DNA from: Pyropia yezoensis
Taxonomy: Eukaryota > Rhodophyta > Bangiophyceae > Bangiales > Bangiaceae
DNA: 64,000 nucleotides
Assembly: GCA_009829735.1 (NCBI GenBank)
Contig: CM020618.1
Span: 7,256,627 to 7,320,626, forward strand
Reading direction: 5' to 3'
Shown here: positions 52,641 through 63,733 of the stretch, in pieces
How the letters are laid out: each line of letters opens with the position of its first letter
Position numbering within the stretch: the stretch's first letter is position 1
The notes under the pieces: model-generated
What the model was told of the DNA's origin: nothing
The model's input: only the letters and a program-made list of their open reading frames with translations
The model's database searches: none
Translations under genes and position numbers: made by a program

Positions 52641-53940
52641 ATGAGTTGGAGAGACGTCGGTGGCTTTGCTCTCATGCCGGAACTGGTCGCCACCCTTGGG
52701 ATGGTTGACGTCTTGTCTGCAAGTCACCCTTAGGGTGACGGGTAGTCGCGCCGAAGCGGCAGTGAAGAAGAAAGGGGCCAGGCCCCCCGAGTCCACCAAC
52801 GGTGGTACAGGTACCTCGGCCGGCGAAGCCGGACCGGCATCACCCCGGCCGCTCCCGGCGTCGTCCATCAGGACGTCGCCCGGAGCGGCGGGTGGCATCC
52901 GCGTGGCCGAAGGGCCACGGGGGGAAGAAGGAGCCGACTGGGATACGGGTACGCGGCCGTCACCCATGGTGGCGTTGTGGTCCGATGGCCCCAACGGGGT
53001 GGCCATGACTGGCCTCTCTCCGAAGGAGACGAAGGGGGGAAGTACGTGGATGCCGCCCCCACCCTTAGGGTGAGGAGGAGGGGGATGCACGCAGACCCGT
53101 GGCAGCGAGGTGGAGCCGAGGGGGGGGGGAGGCGGTGGCCGTCCTTGCGGCGAGCACCCGTTGGCACCCCTCCCGCTCCGATCCACCCCTTACGGGTGGG
53201 CAGGCGGCCCTCTTCTACCCCTTGGCCCCCTGACACAGGGCTGAGGGGGGTGCACAGAAGGCCCCCAAACCGCTCGCTCCCGGCTGTTCCAGGAATGCCA
53301 GTCCCCTCACGTCCCCACCCTGTGCGGTCAGGGCCGTGGGAGGCGACGGGCCCTATCCTTGCTGCGTCCCCCACCCCTCGGGTGGTGGTTTGGAGGGGGT
53401 GTCTCCACGTATCCCCCCTGTCGCTCGACGGGGGCGGCCACGATTGTCTCCCCGAGGGAGGAAGCCATTGGGCCGAGCTGACCCAGTGTCATCCACACCC
53501 CCATGGGGTGGGTACACTCGGCGGTGGGGACGGCACGTTGACAAGTGGCATTGCTTCCGCCGCCCGTTGGGCACCCGGGAGATTTTTGCCCCGGTGTCTG
53601 GGTCGCGGGTCGCAACCCCCTGGAGGTGTGGGAAGTGTAGGGACCCTATGGGCCCTACACGTGGGGGGACCTCGAAGAGATCGCGTCGTACCCCTGTGCC
53701 CACCTTCCTAGTGAGGAGGACGGGGCCGATTTGACCCCTTTGGATTTTACTGGCTTCCGATTGGTCCCCTCCTATGGAGATGGGACCGGGTCGCCATTGG
53801 TTCTGGAGCCCATGTTGGGATTTCCAGTGTATGGGAATTTCCCCTGACCGGAATTGGCCATTGGTCAATATTCCAAGATGGGATGCATTTGGGGTTTGGA
53901 TTTTGATTGTGTATTTCGCGTGATTGTGAGATTGGGGAGA
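52641..53940. other. hairpin-rich sequence, probably U3 of an LTR
   Basis: Repeated short G/C-stem hairpins such as ACCCTTAGGGT (about 52727), CACCCTTAGGGTG (about 53060), CACCCCCATGGGGTGG (about 53496) and GTAGGGACCCTATGGGCCCTAC-like pairing (about 53636-53658) match the style of the LTR-element non-coding regions at 2.3-4.3 kb. No gene accepted. Confidence 0.45.
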
Positions 53941-54323
53941 TCTTGAGTGTTGGCACTGATGTCCGGCGGGGCTCCTCTTCCCCATATCTTGGAGGTTCCT
54001 GCCCCGCTGGCAGGGATGATCCGTGGGGGAGGGGGCCCTCCGGACATGTTGGAGGGTTTTGATTGGCCCGGACGTGGCCCGGTGTGGAGGGTTGCTGGGT
54101 GCGGGTGAGAGGGTAAGAGTGTGCGTGGGGGTGCGCGTTGCTTCCCCCTTCGAAAAAAACAGACTTGCGTGTGCTTGAACACTGTCGTCCTGGTCGCGGA
54201 TCCCCGCGTGAATCAGCCAGGCGGTCGGCGGTTCGGTATCTCTCCTGTCTCCCCGCGTTCTTGGTGGGTTGTTTCTTTGTGTGTTCTGGGTGCTACGCGC
54301 CTAAGGTACGTAAAACCACTACA
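53941..54323 (+). repeat. diverged LTR (R-U5 part) related to the 2276-9429 element, plus orientation
   Basis: Compared with that element's LTR read in its own sense direction, four islands align in order. They are GAGTGTTGGC (about 53945), TGTTGGAGGGTTTTGATTGG (about 54046), GCGTTGCTTCCCCCTT with an A run (about 54136) and the terminus AACCACTACA (54314-54323; the relative ends AACCACCACA). Two bases later TGGGTC begins a possible primer-binding site, at the same spacing as in the relative. No gag follows, so it is a solo or truncated LTR. Confidence 0.6.
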
Positions 54324-55224
54324 GGTGGGTCTTGATCTTGGCTGGGCACGCTGCCGTACTGTATCGCGGCTACGTACACAGTTCCGAAGATGACGACAGG
54401 GTGCGGCACTGCCGCGTGATCAGGCGGTCCGGTCTGGTCTGATGGGCCTCCGAGCCGACACGTGGTGGAACACGTGGACGTCTGATATTCAATATTGTTC
54501 CGGTTCTCCTGAACGTTATTCTTTTCTGATAATTTACGCGATAATTTTGACTCAATAATTATCGCCTCTCAACCCTCCTGCTCGGGGGCTGGTTCTTGCC
54601 CATGTGCTGACAGAGGCTTGGAAGAGGGGTGGTCATTTTTGGGGAGGACCCAATGGGTGCCCGGAGGCCATTGTCTTGAGTTTTTTTTTTCCGTGAGCGA
54701 GTCCTCGTTTTTTGAGATGGCCGTTCGTGGGGTAATTGTTCCATGTCTTGGGCTCGTCTGGTTGGTCCACTAAGAAGCCGGGTCCTCACGTGTGCAATGC
54801 CATTTCTGGCTTTATGTACATATCGGCTGGTGCCCCTCATGAAGTGGATTCTCGTCCCTCTGCCTCTCCTGGTCCCCTCTCCTGGACCAGATACCTTGAG
54901 GAGACAATCCCACCCCTACCTCCCGCCACCCCCTCCACCCTCCGCGGCAGTGCCTCCTGCGGGGACTTGGGCGGGTCCACTAACGGCGGACGGAGAGATG
55001 CTCGGGGGGCTGCGCCCAGACTGAGTGGGTTCTTCGCAGACGCCAACAGTGTCCGGCCCCATGGAACAAGGGGCAAAGCGTCCCGCGCCTGTGGGGTGTG
55101 AGGGGGTGGGGGCGTGGTTCGTGTGAGAAGAGACCCATGTGCACAACGTGCCTTGCTGCTTTTTTGCCTCTTGGGCTGAACGCCCCCTTCGCGAGGCCCC
55201 CCAATATTCGGTCTCCACATAGCC
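54324..55224. other. unassigned region
   Basis: Moderately AT-rich to 54720, then GC-rich. No gene or repeat that I can support. Confidence 0.4.
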
Positions 55225-55788
55225 GTGCGCCATTCCAGCACCACATCGCTGCCGCTCCCGTTCAAGCAGAAGTACCGCACCCTGCCGCACATTTACCTCA
55301 TACCCGTCGGAGCCGCCGTGCCCGCCCCCCTGCGCCCCCAACTGATAGAGAGACTCCGGCGCAGGTACGGGTACCAGCGCTCGTGGCGCTATCACCACCC
55401 TACCGCTACAGTCGCCGCCGCCCAATCCACTCCAGGTGTAACAGTGACTTTAACCCAACCGTCAACATCTCACATAGAAAAACGTTCCACCCGCTCCCCA
55501 ATCCATACATCAACCCTCCCGCCATCGCCGCAGATGCCCTCGTCACCAATAGAGAACAGCACCACCCCTCGAAATCCTCTCGCCGCGCCCCCGTACGCCA
55601 CCGCCTCCACGACACCCCTCAGCCCAAACACCAACCCCGCAGTCCCCACCCACTGGCCCCCACCACGCGAACAGCGTCATAATCGTCCCCCCGCCCTCCC
55701 CCTGTACACCATTTCCGCGGACGCCTGCCCCCCTTCCCCCTCCTACCCTCAACACCGGCACCACTCCCGGCCTCTTCGACAAACGTAG
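55225..55788 (+). CDS. hypothetical ORF with a non-random N-terminal block
   Basis: 187 codons. The first 55 residues have balanced composition (SLPLPFKQKYRTLPHIYLIP, then LRPQLIERLRRRYGYQR) unlike the low-complexity ORFs around it. The rest is Pro/Ser/Thr-rich. The frame is open upstream of the methionine, so this may be an internal exon; a GTACGG donor-like site lies at about 55363. I do not recognise the family. Confidence 0.3.
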   Translation: MRHSSTTSLPLPFKQKYRTLPHIYLIPVGAAVPAPLRPQLIERLRRRYGYQRSWRYHHPTATVAAAQSTPGVTVTLTQPSTSHIEKRSTRSPIHTSTLPPSPQMPSSPIENSTTPRNPLAAPPYATASTTPLSPNTNPAVPTHWPPPREQRHNRPPALPLYTISADACPPSPSYPQHRHHSRPLRQT

Positions 55789-56100
55789 CCACAGCTGCCT
55801 GTGGCCTACCTCCCCCCTCCCCACCCAAACGTCGACGCGGCCGCCTGCGAACCGCTGCCCCCCTCGAAAAACACCGTTGCTGGCACCGCCCCCTTCAGAA
55901 AACCCATAGCTGCAGCTCCGTGGGGCCTGCCCGCTGTCGCGGCCGCCCTGGCGGCCGCCGTGGCCGTCGCCTCGGCCTCGGTCAGGACGGTCGCCGCTTC
56001 CGCCGCCGACGCGGTAGCGCCGACGCCACCGGCGCCGTCGCCGGCACCACCGCCACCGTGTCGGGCAAAGCGGCCTATGTGGAATAACGAAAAAGTAGAT
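55789..56100. other. unassigned, alanine-codon-rich
   Basis: GCC/GCG triplet-rich at 55930-56050. No domain. Confidence 0.4.
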
Positions 56101-56185
56101 ATCGGAGATTCGGAATCGAACCCGGGCCAGATTTGGGGTTTTAACCCCATCTCATTACGAGTACCTACCTTTTAGGTAAGCCGAT
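56101..56185 (-). other. tRNA-like element with B box
   Basis: The minus strand carries GGTTCGATTCC (56122-56112), a perfect B box. The 85-nt segment is closed by ATCGG/CCGAT ends and includes a TGGGG-TTAAAA-CCCCA stem-loop. The D and T arms do not form normally and no A box is seen. Possibilities are a decayed tRNA, a SINE head, or an intron-bearing or permuted tRNA of the sort known in some unicellular red algae. Confidence 0.35.
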
Positions 56186-56864
56186 CGGTGATTATGTATT
56201 ATGCTACAGCCTACACCACGGCCTCCGCGGTAGCCGAGGTGGCCGCCACAACCACCTAGGCCGCCGGGCTGTCTGCTACACCAGCCGGCGACACCAGCAC
56301 CATTGCCGTCGCCGCCACCGCCACCATCGCCGCCGCCGTCGTCCTCCCCCCGCCCCCCGCCCCAAACTCGTCGTCGTGACCGCCGTTGTCGTCCTCGTCG
56401 CCGTGGCGGTCCTCGTCGCGAAACCATTGACACCATCGCCGCCGCTGCCGCCGCCGCCGCCGTCGCCGCCACCGCGGCCGTCGCCACCGACGCTGCTACC
56501 GCCGCGCCCATGGCCACCATCGTGGACGCTGACCATGGCGCCGGCCCCACCGCCCGGGTCGTGGCCCTCCCCACCCAGTGTGCCCCCTCCCGCAGTCCCG
56601 GTTACTGAGCGCGCTGGCAGCGGGTTCCCGAAAGGGACCGGCCAACGCTCATGCGGGGCCCATTACACCGGGGCATCTGTAGGCGCACCTGATTGGCAGA
56701 GGCCCGTGGCCCGAAGCTTCTCGGAGAACTGAGAAAAGAATGCTCGATGAATCATTCTTGGGCAACGGACCATAGATCGGCAGGAAGATTAAGCATCTAT
56801 TCTCACAGTTGTCCTCGAGTCGTCTGCGACAGCTGCCCGAGGAAGCCACACGCCGACGGAGCCA
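56186..56864. other. GCC/CCG-rich low-complexity region
   Basis: Triplet-rich 56200-56600, then ordinary sequence. No gene supported. Confidence 0.45.
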
Positions 56865-58120
56865 TCATGCACCGTTCAAAAGACGGCGCCCCCTCCTCAC
56901 CCCGGAGGTGTACATCATGTACGGGATGAGGTGGAAGAAGCCCTTGATCGACGCCTGGGTCAAGGCGTCCAGGAAGTACCACGTGAAGGGGATGCTAGAT
57001 GGAGCGAACCCGACCGGGATCTCGACTTCCTGCTGCTGCGGGATGACGTTGGGGTAGTACGCCGCCCGGTTTGCCTTGTCCAGCTTCCAAAACTCTTGAT
57101 GGTTGCAGCTCACGTTGTAGTCCCGCTGGCGCCCACGCCGCTCGCCTTGTTCCCGCGCCGGCGACAACATGGAATACCTCCGGGTCAAGAAAGGCGGCTC
57201 GAGAGTGACCATGTTCGGACGGGGATCGCAGTTCAGGCTCCCCGACCCCTTGAGCGCCTCGTCCCAGACCTTGAGTGCTGGGCAGAGGTAACCCTCCTCC
57301 TCCGGCCACCGGAGAACGGACGCAGACACTCGACGCTCGGTCAGGGGAAGATCCAGCACCAGCGCAAAGGGAAGATCCTCCAAGCGGGCAACTCAAGATG
57401 AATTCGAAAAGCTCTGGGAGCGGTCTTGAGCCAGGCGCATCTGGTCCGCCGCGTAGAGGCTCGTCTTGTCCATCTCCGTCAAGACCCCGCGCTGGAGCTC
57501 CTTGCGCCACATAGCCAGGCAATCTTGCTGGCACTGGACCGCGCAGGCGTTGCCGACCACCGTGGAGTAGCGCTGGGCCGCCAGAGGATCCTGCCTCAAG
57601 AAGCATCTCCGGGAGACCCGCCGGGGGAGTCTCGACCGGGTGCGACGCTGGCGCCGGGGGCACTTGATCCGTCTCCGCCGTGACGACCGGCGTCTGCGTC
57701 GACACCCGAGGAACCGGAGGCAGGAGAGGGGCAAGGCCACCCGAGTTCTCCTCCGCGACACTCGCCACCGGAGCTACGGGCCCAACCAGGATCTCGGAGC
57801 TGGACCTGCCGTCCAGAACCAAGAGGAACGGGAAGCTCAAGGTGAAGGAGGGGGTCAGGGCTGGGGAAAGTGATCACGCTCGGGGTGAAGACGCTCGACC
57901 TCGGCACCGGTGTGGGCGTGCTCGAGGCTGTGCACGGTGACACCTGGTACGGCCCGAGGACGTGCCGAACTAGGGAGGGAGCTATGTAGCATCCCTGGCC
58001 CTGGCTTGGCGCCGACCCGGGATGGCGACCAGGGGGCACCAGGTGCCAGGACACGCCCGCCGTGTGGGGATGGTTGGCGGACGTGGCCCGTGCCCGGCAC
58101 TGGGATGCGGTGGACTACGC
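56865..58120 (-). pseudogene. unrecognised protein-coding relic in several frames
   Basis: Stretches of balanced amino-acid composition follow one another across four frame segments. They run YIAPSLVRHVLGPYQVSP (from about 57990), then FLLVLDGRSSSEIL and SVAEENSGGLAP, then STVVGNACAVQCQQDCLAMW with MDKTSLYAADQMRLAQD, then FWKLDKANRAAYYPNVIPQQ and FTWYFLDALTQASIKGFFH to 56865. Three frame changes and a stop (about 57393) separate them. The context suggests a mobile-element gene, perhaps gag-like, but no motif identifies it. Confidence 0.45.
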
Positions 58121-58232
58121 TACCCACACGTGAGAGAGGGACATCTGATGGGTTTTAGCACATTTGTGAGGGACTGGATTTGAGAGAATTTGAGTGTGAG
58201 ATTAGTGAGGGAGAATTGAATTAGTAGTGATA

Positions 58233-58274
58233 GTGGCCCCCGACCTGACGAGGTTAGACTCGGGTCGGGGCCAC
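58233..58274. repeat. long G/C hairpin
   Basis: GTGGCCCCCGACC and GGTCGGGGCCAC pair over 12 bp with one bulged C, around a 17-nt loop that itself contains ACGAGGTTAGACT. Confidence 0.8.
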
Positions 58275-60000
58275 TCGGGGGTAGGGGGGGGCTACCTGGC
58301 CAACGTGCCGAGGCTCCCCCAGATGCACGTTAAGAGGGACAGCGAGGCGCCCTGGGCCCGCGCTCCCAGGGAAAAAGACAACTCGCGTTTGCTTTCCTCT
58401 TCCCCGTGTGCACTACCGTGCGTATCTGTTTGCTCTGCGAGCAGGCACGTGAGGCAACAGGCATACCATTCTCGTAGTCCCCCTTTCTGTGTTACCTGTC
58501 CCTTTCCCCCGAGGGATATTGACACGTGTCTGAGAGGATCGAGTTTTATACCACAGGTGCCATCGGAGTCTACCAAGTCGCAGGCGCTGGCTGCAAACCC
58601 AGCGCGCCTGGGCAGGGTGCAGATTGTGACAAATGAGTTCCTGGATTTTCAGCTCTAAAGTCGACAAACGATATTGGCCACTGGCTGTACAGCGCACGTG
58701 GAGACGGATCATGCCAAACTACAGGTCTAATTCAGGTATTAAGGCACTCGAGGTATTATTTTCCCCAGACGGTACAGTGCATCTCCATTCACATCCCACC
58801 CTCCTGAGAGACAGATGTCGTTTCCATCCTGCACGGGCAATCTTAAACTGGCACGATTGACCCCCAATATTGACGTTGACACAACGATCAAGTCCGACAA
58901 TCGGCCGACAGACTCTTGCATGATCGGCTGCCGCAAGCCGAGCGTTGCGTTGCGTCCGCGTGCCGCCCACTCCACCGACCCCGGCTCTTCCCCTTCAGCC
59001 CCCTCCTCAACGGCAGTACTACGACACTGCCGACGCCCCTTCTCGGCTGCAGCACATGCGCGTGGCAAAGGTTGGGCGGTCGAGGATGGGGCGGACCTCC
59101 CGCCTGCACCCCCCCCCCCCCACAGCCGCCTACGTCCGCCATCCCCCCCCCCAACCGCCAATGTCTGCTAGTCACCCCCCCCCCGCCCCCGATCCTGCTC
59201 AATCCTTGCACGCGGATCTCTTTCCCCTTTGCACTCCACCTCCCCCCATTCAACCGGGCGACGGTGGCCGTTACTTTTTCCCCGGTTGTGCTGCATCCGC
59301 TGACGCCCCCCCCCCAGGCTGTGTGCACAAGTGTCGGACGTTGTAGAGGCGCTGTCGGCGGCCTTGGCATCCACGAGCGCTTCCTGTCGGTGGCTATTGC
59401 TGGGACAAGGGCGCAGGGGGCGGTGCTGCCCGGAGGGCAGGAGAGGTGAGGGGGGGCAAGCGGCAAGGACGCGCAACGGTGGTCGAGGGTGTCTCTCACG
59501 ACGGGCCTGACGCTGACGAGTGGGGCACTGCAAGGTGTCGTCCGCGAGCCATCGGCGGTGTGGCACGTGAGTGGGGAGGGGGGACGGTGGGGAAATATTG
59601 AGTGGGCCTGATTAGGGGGTGTGTCCGTAAGGGACCTTTGTTTTTCCTTTGTCAAGCATCATGCCGTGATGGTGAGGCGGGAGTGGAGCATCATGCACGC
59701 ACACCGATCCTGCTGGAGAGAATGTCCACAGGTGGGAAGCGGGGTGGGGGGTGGTGCTGCCAAGGTGTGTTCCTCTGGAGGGATGATGTGCCTGCCGAAG
59801 AGGACGGACGCCAAGAGTCAGATGCAAAAAATTGAAACTCTCACCCTCTAAGTCGGCACAATCACGTACGAGTCGTGGCACTAAGAGTCGGCGCTTTCAG
59901 CCACGTCTGGCCCCGCGGTCCAAAAGTCCTGCAAAACGGCATCCGCCGCGCCTACCACCCCAGCAGGACGGTATTCAATCTCCATCCTCTCTTCCAGCAC
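58275..60000. other. unassigned region
   Basis: C runs at about 59108-59120 and 59175. The longer ORFs (for example 58888-59655 minus) show no domain. The right part should contain one end of the pogo-like element, but I could not find matching terminal repeats. Confidence 0.4.
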
Positions 60001-62032
60001 CTACCGCTGGGCCGCATCGTCCAGCCCCGCCAGGGCCTCGCTACCGAGCGACGTGCCCCGCATCAGCTCCAGCATGACGTCGACGTCGTCCGACACCGAG
60101 CGGAACGACCGACGGTACTCGCCGTGTAAGCGGAGAAGATCCACGTTGCGGATGGCGCCGAGTACGTCCGCCTCTGCCCAGCAGTGCGAAATGGCGGACA
60201 ACGTCAGCTCCTCCCAGGCATCCTTGACCATGATGTCCACGTCCATCGTTTTGGCGGCCCCACCGGCGAGCAGGCCGCCGCCCCAACCAGCGGGGCGGCC
60301 GCGCGGGCGCGCCACAACGCCAGCACTCTCTTGGTCATCCAGCGCCTGGGCACCCTCGTCACGGGGGGTGAGAAATGATGGCCCACCGCACGCGGCCGCG
60401 GGGAGGGCCCCTCCAGCCAGGATAGTGACGTCGGCCAATACAGGCACGGCCGCGGCCGACGCGGGGTCGGCCACAATAACGGCGTCTGCCGTCGTAGGGG
60501 CGGCCGCGGTCCGTACCGAGACGCTGGCGGCCGTCGCGCGGCCGGCCAAGACGACGGCGTCGTCGTACGCGGGGACCGCGTCGGCCGACGTGGGGGCGTC
60601 CGCGGCAGGCGCGGCGGCAGTCGGCACCGATGCAGGGGCGGGCGTGGCGCCCACACCGCCTGCCAGTGCGCCACCCTGGACAGCTGCTTGCGCGTCGCGC
60701 CCAGAGGCGGCGCCGGCGTCGCCCCGTGCAGGGGCGACTGGCTGCGAGGGTCCAGCGGGGAACACCTCGTCGGCAGCCGTCGATACCACGTCTCCAAGGG
60801 CGGTCACAGTGCGCCCGAGGAAGCGACGCCGGTAGCCGCGCTTGACAGCGGCAATAATGCCAGCATCCATTGGCTGGTTCTGTGAATTGGGGAAGAAAGA
60901 TGAATTCCACTTGAGGATGTCCGACCTCGGACCCGTGCGAGGACGCGTTGTCCATAATCAAGTCGACGCGGCGGGGGCGCCCCTCCACGGTACCCGGCAC
61001 AAAGACCCTGTCAAACCACTGCTGGAAGCGAGAGGCGTCCATCCACGAGTTCGCCTGGTCCATGTAGGGGACGGAGGGGGTCCGTCCAGCTCCTCGAAAG
61101 CACAGCGGAGCCATGGACTTCCCGATGATGGCGATCAGTAGCTTCTCCTCGCCGGTCGCGTTCGTGCAGCACACCAGCGTGACGCGGTCCCTCGCCTTTA
61201 TGGACTTGACGCCGCGCGCCTCACGGCGCGCCCCGGCGGACACGTAGGACTGCGAGGGCAAGCAGCGGAAGACAAGACCCGCTTCATCCATGTTGAAGAT
61301 GTCCTCCGCGCGATACGCCTCCCGCCCCTTGCGCACCGCCTCCATGTCGCGCTCCGTCGCCTCCTTGTCCACTGCCCCTCCTTGGCCGTGCAGATTCACA
61401 GACTTAATGCCCGTCCTTGACAAAAAGCCGCGTAAGTAGCCCCGGCTGGCGCGGAAATCGTCAAGCTTGAGAGCCCTCCCATTTCCCACCGCCTTGGCCT
61501 GCAAAAGCCCAAAAGAATTGGGCACAGTCTTGTGCTCCAGCTGCTCAATGGCCGCCAGCCACGCCCGCAGGCGGTCGTCAACGCCCGCGTAGTGCCCCTT
61601 GCGCACGACGGTCCGCATCCCGGTCGCATCGTCGTCGGGCATGGCCAGCCACTTGTGGCGCGCCCTGTACACCTTGCGTGCCGCCTCCTTCGAGACCCCC
61701 GTGGGCAGCGAGGCCAGCACCGACGACCACGCGCGCCCCTGCGAGCGCAAGCGGCAGATCTGCTTCTTGATGGCGATGGTGATGGGCACGCGCTCCTTCC
61801 ACGGCTTCTTGGATATCACCGTCGAGTCGGCCGGCGAAGGGGGTGCAGCCGCCGCGTCAACCTCCACGCCGCTCTCGCGCGCAGCGAGGGTGGCCTCCCC
61901 GGCAGCCGCAGAGGCCATTGCAGCCGCACGCACGGCACCGGGGGCCTGCGCAGCCAGACCGGGCGCGGCCCCAATGAGGGATGCCTGCATAGCACGGGCT
62001 ACCGCCTCGCCCTGCGAGGAGAGGGAAGCCAT
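60001..62032 (-). pseudogene. pogo/Tigger-like transposase (CENP-B/jerky type), frameshifted
   Basis: The start at 62032 (GCCATGG) is preferred over 62131. In order: Ala-rich N-terminus; a psq-like helix-turn-helix (ITIAIKKQICRLRSQG ... GVSKEAARKVY, about 84-120); a CENP-B-type DNA-binding domain (LRAWLAAIEQLEHKTVP, about 155-170, and RGYLRGFLSRTGI); then the DDE core with IFNMDEAGL (Asp about 249) and LIMDNASSHG (Asp about 361). Right after IFLPQF (about 60884) the frame is lost at a run of four G (plus 60889-60892). In the next frame the third catalytic Asp appears at once in QPMDAGIIAAVKRGYRRRFL, and the ORF continues to 60001. So a single net indel separates the second and third catalytic residues. 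The C-terminal 250 residues are Ala/Pro-rich with a final helical segment. Confidence 0.85.
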
Positions 62033-63150
62033 GGAGCAGCCCAAACGTGCGCCAGAATCGGAGGGGGCTGGGTGAGGGAAGGGGGGCGGGAAGGGGGGGA
62101 GGAAGGGGGAGGAGGAGGGGCGACGCTTCACTTTCCGACATGCTTTCTATCTAGATAAATAGATAGCTATACATCGACTCGTGGACCCTTTCTTGGGTCC
62201 GATTTTTGCAGCTCAACTTGTAGCGCTTGCAAAATGCCCCTTTCGGCGCGAAGAAGTCGCATTCGACTCCCTGCCTGACCTGTCTCCGTGAGACCCCAGT
62301 GAAGTTTGAGAAGCCCTCAAGAACTGGACCCTGTATTTTTGGCTACAGCGTGGTCGAAGATGCTGGGAGGGGGAGGGGGGAGGGGGTGCTGGGAGGGGGG
62401 GGGGGGGGGCCGGCGGCAGCCAATGGCGGGGTTGCTGGAAAGGGGAGGGGGGAGGGGGACCCTGATGAACGATGTCTTGTCGCTATGGGACAGTCCGTGA
62501 GCTACTCTTTCCACTGCAGCTGTTTTTTCCTCAGCGGCGTCCGTAGTTTCGAAGATGCGTTTCAGTTAAGATGGACCTCGGCCACTTGCTCTATCAAATG
62601 AAATAATAAAGACGTGCCCCTTGGAGGTGTCCTACGTACCGCGCGCTCTGTACGCCTTTAGCGACAAGTCCCCTGTATCTCTCTGGACGTCCCTCTTTTT
62701 CTACGTAGCCGCGGTTACAGCCGCTGCTGCCGACTGTGAAGGGAAGCTCCACTCTCCCCTGCTGTGGGGGAGGTGGGGCATGTCGCTTCCCCGTGGGGTA
62801 TCCTTGTCGCTAGGTATTCCGTAGCAGCGTGGCAGGCCGTAGCGCCTGTGAGCGTGGCCGCGCCGGCGGCGGTGCGTGGCGAGGTCCGCCAACGGGCGGG
62901 GGCGGCTGCGGCGTCGGCGACCGCGCTGCGGCTGCGGCTGCGAGAGGTAGCGCGGTCCCGTCCGTTGGCTGCAGTGGCAGCTGCGAGTGGTCCTTCTTGC
63001 CATCTTCCGTGGCTGCACCTTCGGGTGCACGCCGCAGGCGGGACACCCTGGCCGACGCTGATCGCCCCGCCGCCTCCACCCTCCGGGCTGCTGCCGACGT
63101 CCGTGCTTAGGCGGGGACGCCGTCCTGGCCGACCCCCGCGGTCTGCGAGG
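62033..63150. other. unassigned region between the pogo-like element and the Smr locus
   Basis: An AT-rich patch with ATAGATA repeats at 62145-62175, a G-rich block at 62360-62460, then the possible 5' part of the Smr gene from about 62820. No terminal inverted repeat of the transposon was found. Confidence 0.4.
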
Positions 63151-63733
63151 TCCGTGAGGCCACCGCGGCCGCGGCCGTCGACGCGGTGTACCGGGTGGCA
63201 CGGACACCCGTAGCGGCTGTCGCCGCCGCGCGAGACGCTGCGGCCAAGGCACTGGGCTCCTCGACCCCCCTGCATGGGCAGCCGCGTGCGCCCCGCTCGC
63301 CGCCGCTGTCGGCGCTCTGATCGCCGCCCAAGCGACGGCCCCCGACACCGTCTACGCGAGGGAGAATGAGGGGCGCGGCGACACGGCAAGCGGCGGGCGT
63401 GCGGCCACGGCTGGGGGGTCGGAGCCGGCACTCGACTTCCACGGCCTTCACGCGAGCGATGCGGCGACGCAGGTGACAATGCTGCTCGCTCTCGCGCTCC
63501 GCTCTCGCACCGTGCCGTCACTGGTGGTCATCCCTAGGCGGGGCGTGCACAGCGAGGGCGGATCTGGCGTGCTGCAGGATGCGGCTCGCCGAGCGGTGGC
63601 GGCGGAGCTGGGGCTCACATCCGGGCCAGTGGTGGGGAACGCGGGGCGCGCCTGCGGCTGCGGATCAGGAGGGGCAGGGGGAGGGGGTCGGCTTGAGCCC
63701 CACCTCTGGCCGCGCGCGACCGCGGTTCGGTGA
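63151..63733 (+). pseudogene. DUF1771-Smr domain protein, 3' part, with one frame change
   Basis: The Smr domain is clear at about 63430-63640: LDFHGLHASDAATQV, then LVVIPRRGVHSEGGSGVLQD and AVAAELGL. These correspond to the LDLHGL, the H/G-x-G-x-HS glycine loop and the final helix of small MutS-related domains, which bind or nick nucleic acid. Upstream, VAAVAAARDAAAKALG followed by an alanine-rich helix ending YARENEG resembles the DUF1771 helices that precede Smr in eukaryotes. The two parts lie in different frames, with a net one-base shift near 63270-63290. The N-terminus and start are not resolved; an intron or sequencing indel would make this a normal gene. The C-terminus is Gly-rich and stops at 63731-63733. 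Confidence 0.55.

Noticed and set aside
60053-60835. 260-codon plus-strand ORF opposite the pogo transposase C-terminus
   Set aside because: Shadow of the Ala/Pro-rich minus-strand frame, which continues directly from the catalytic motif.
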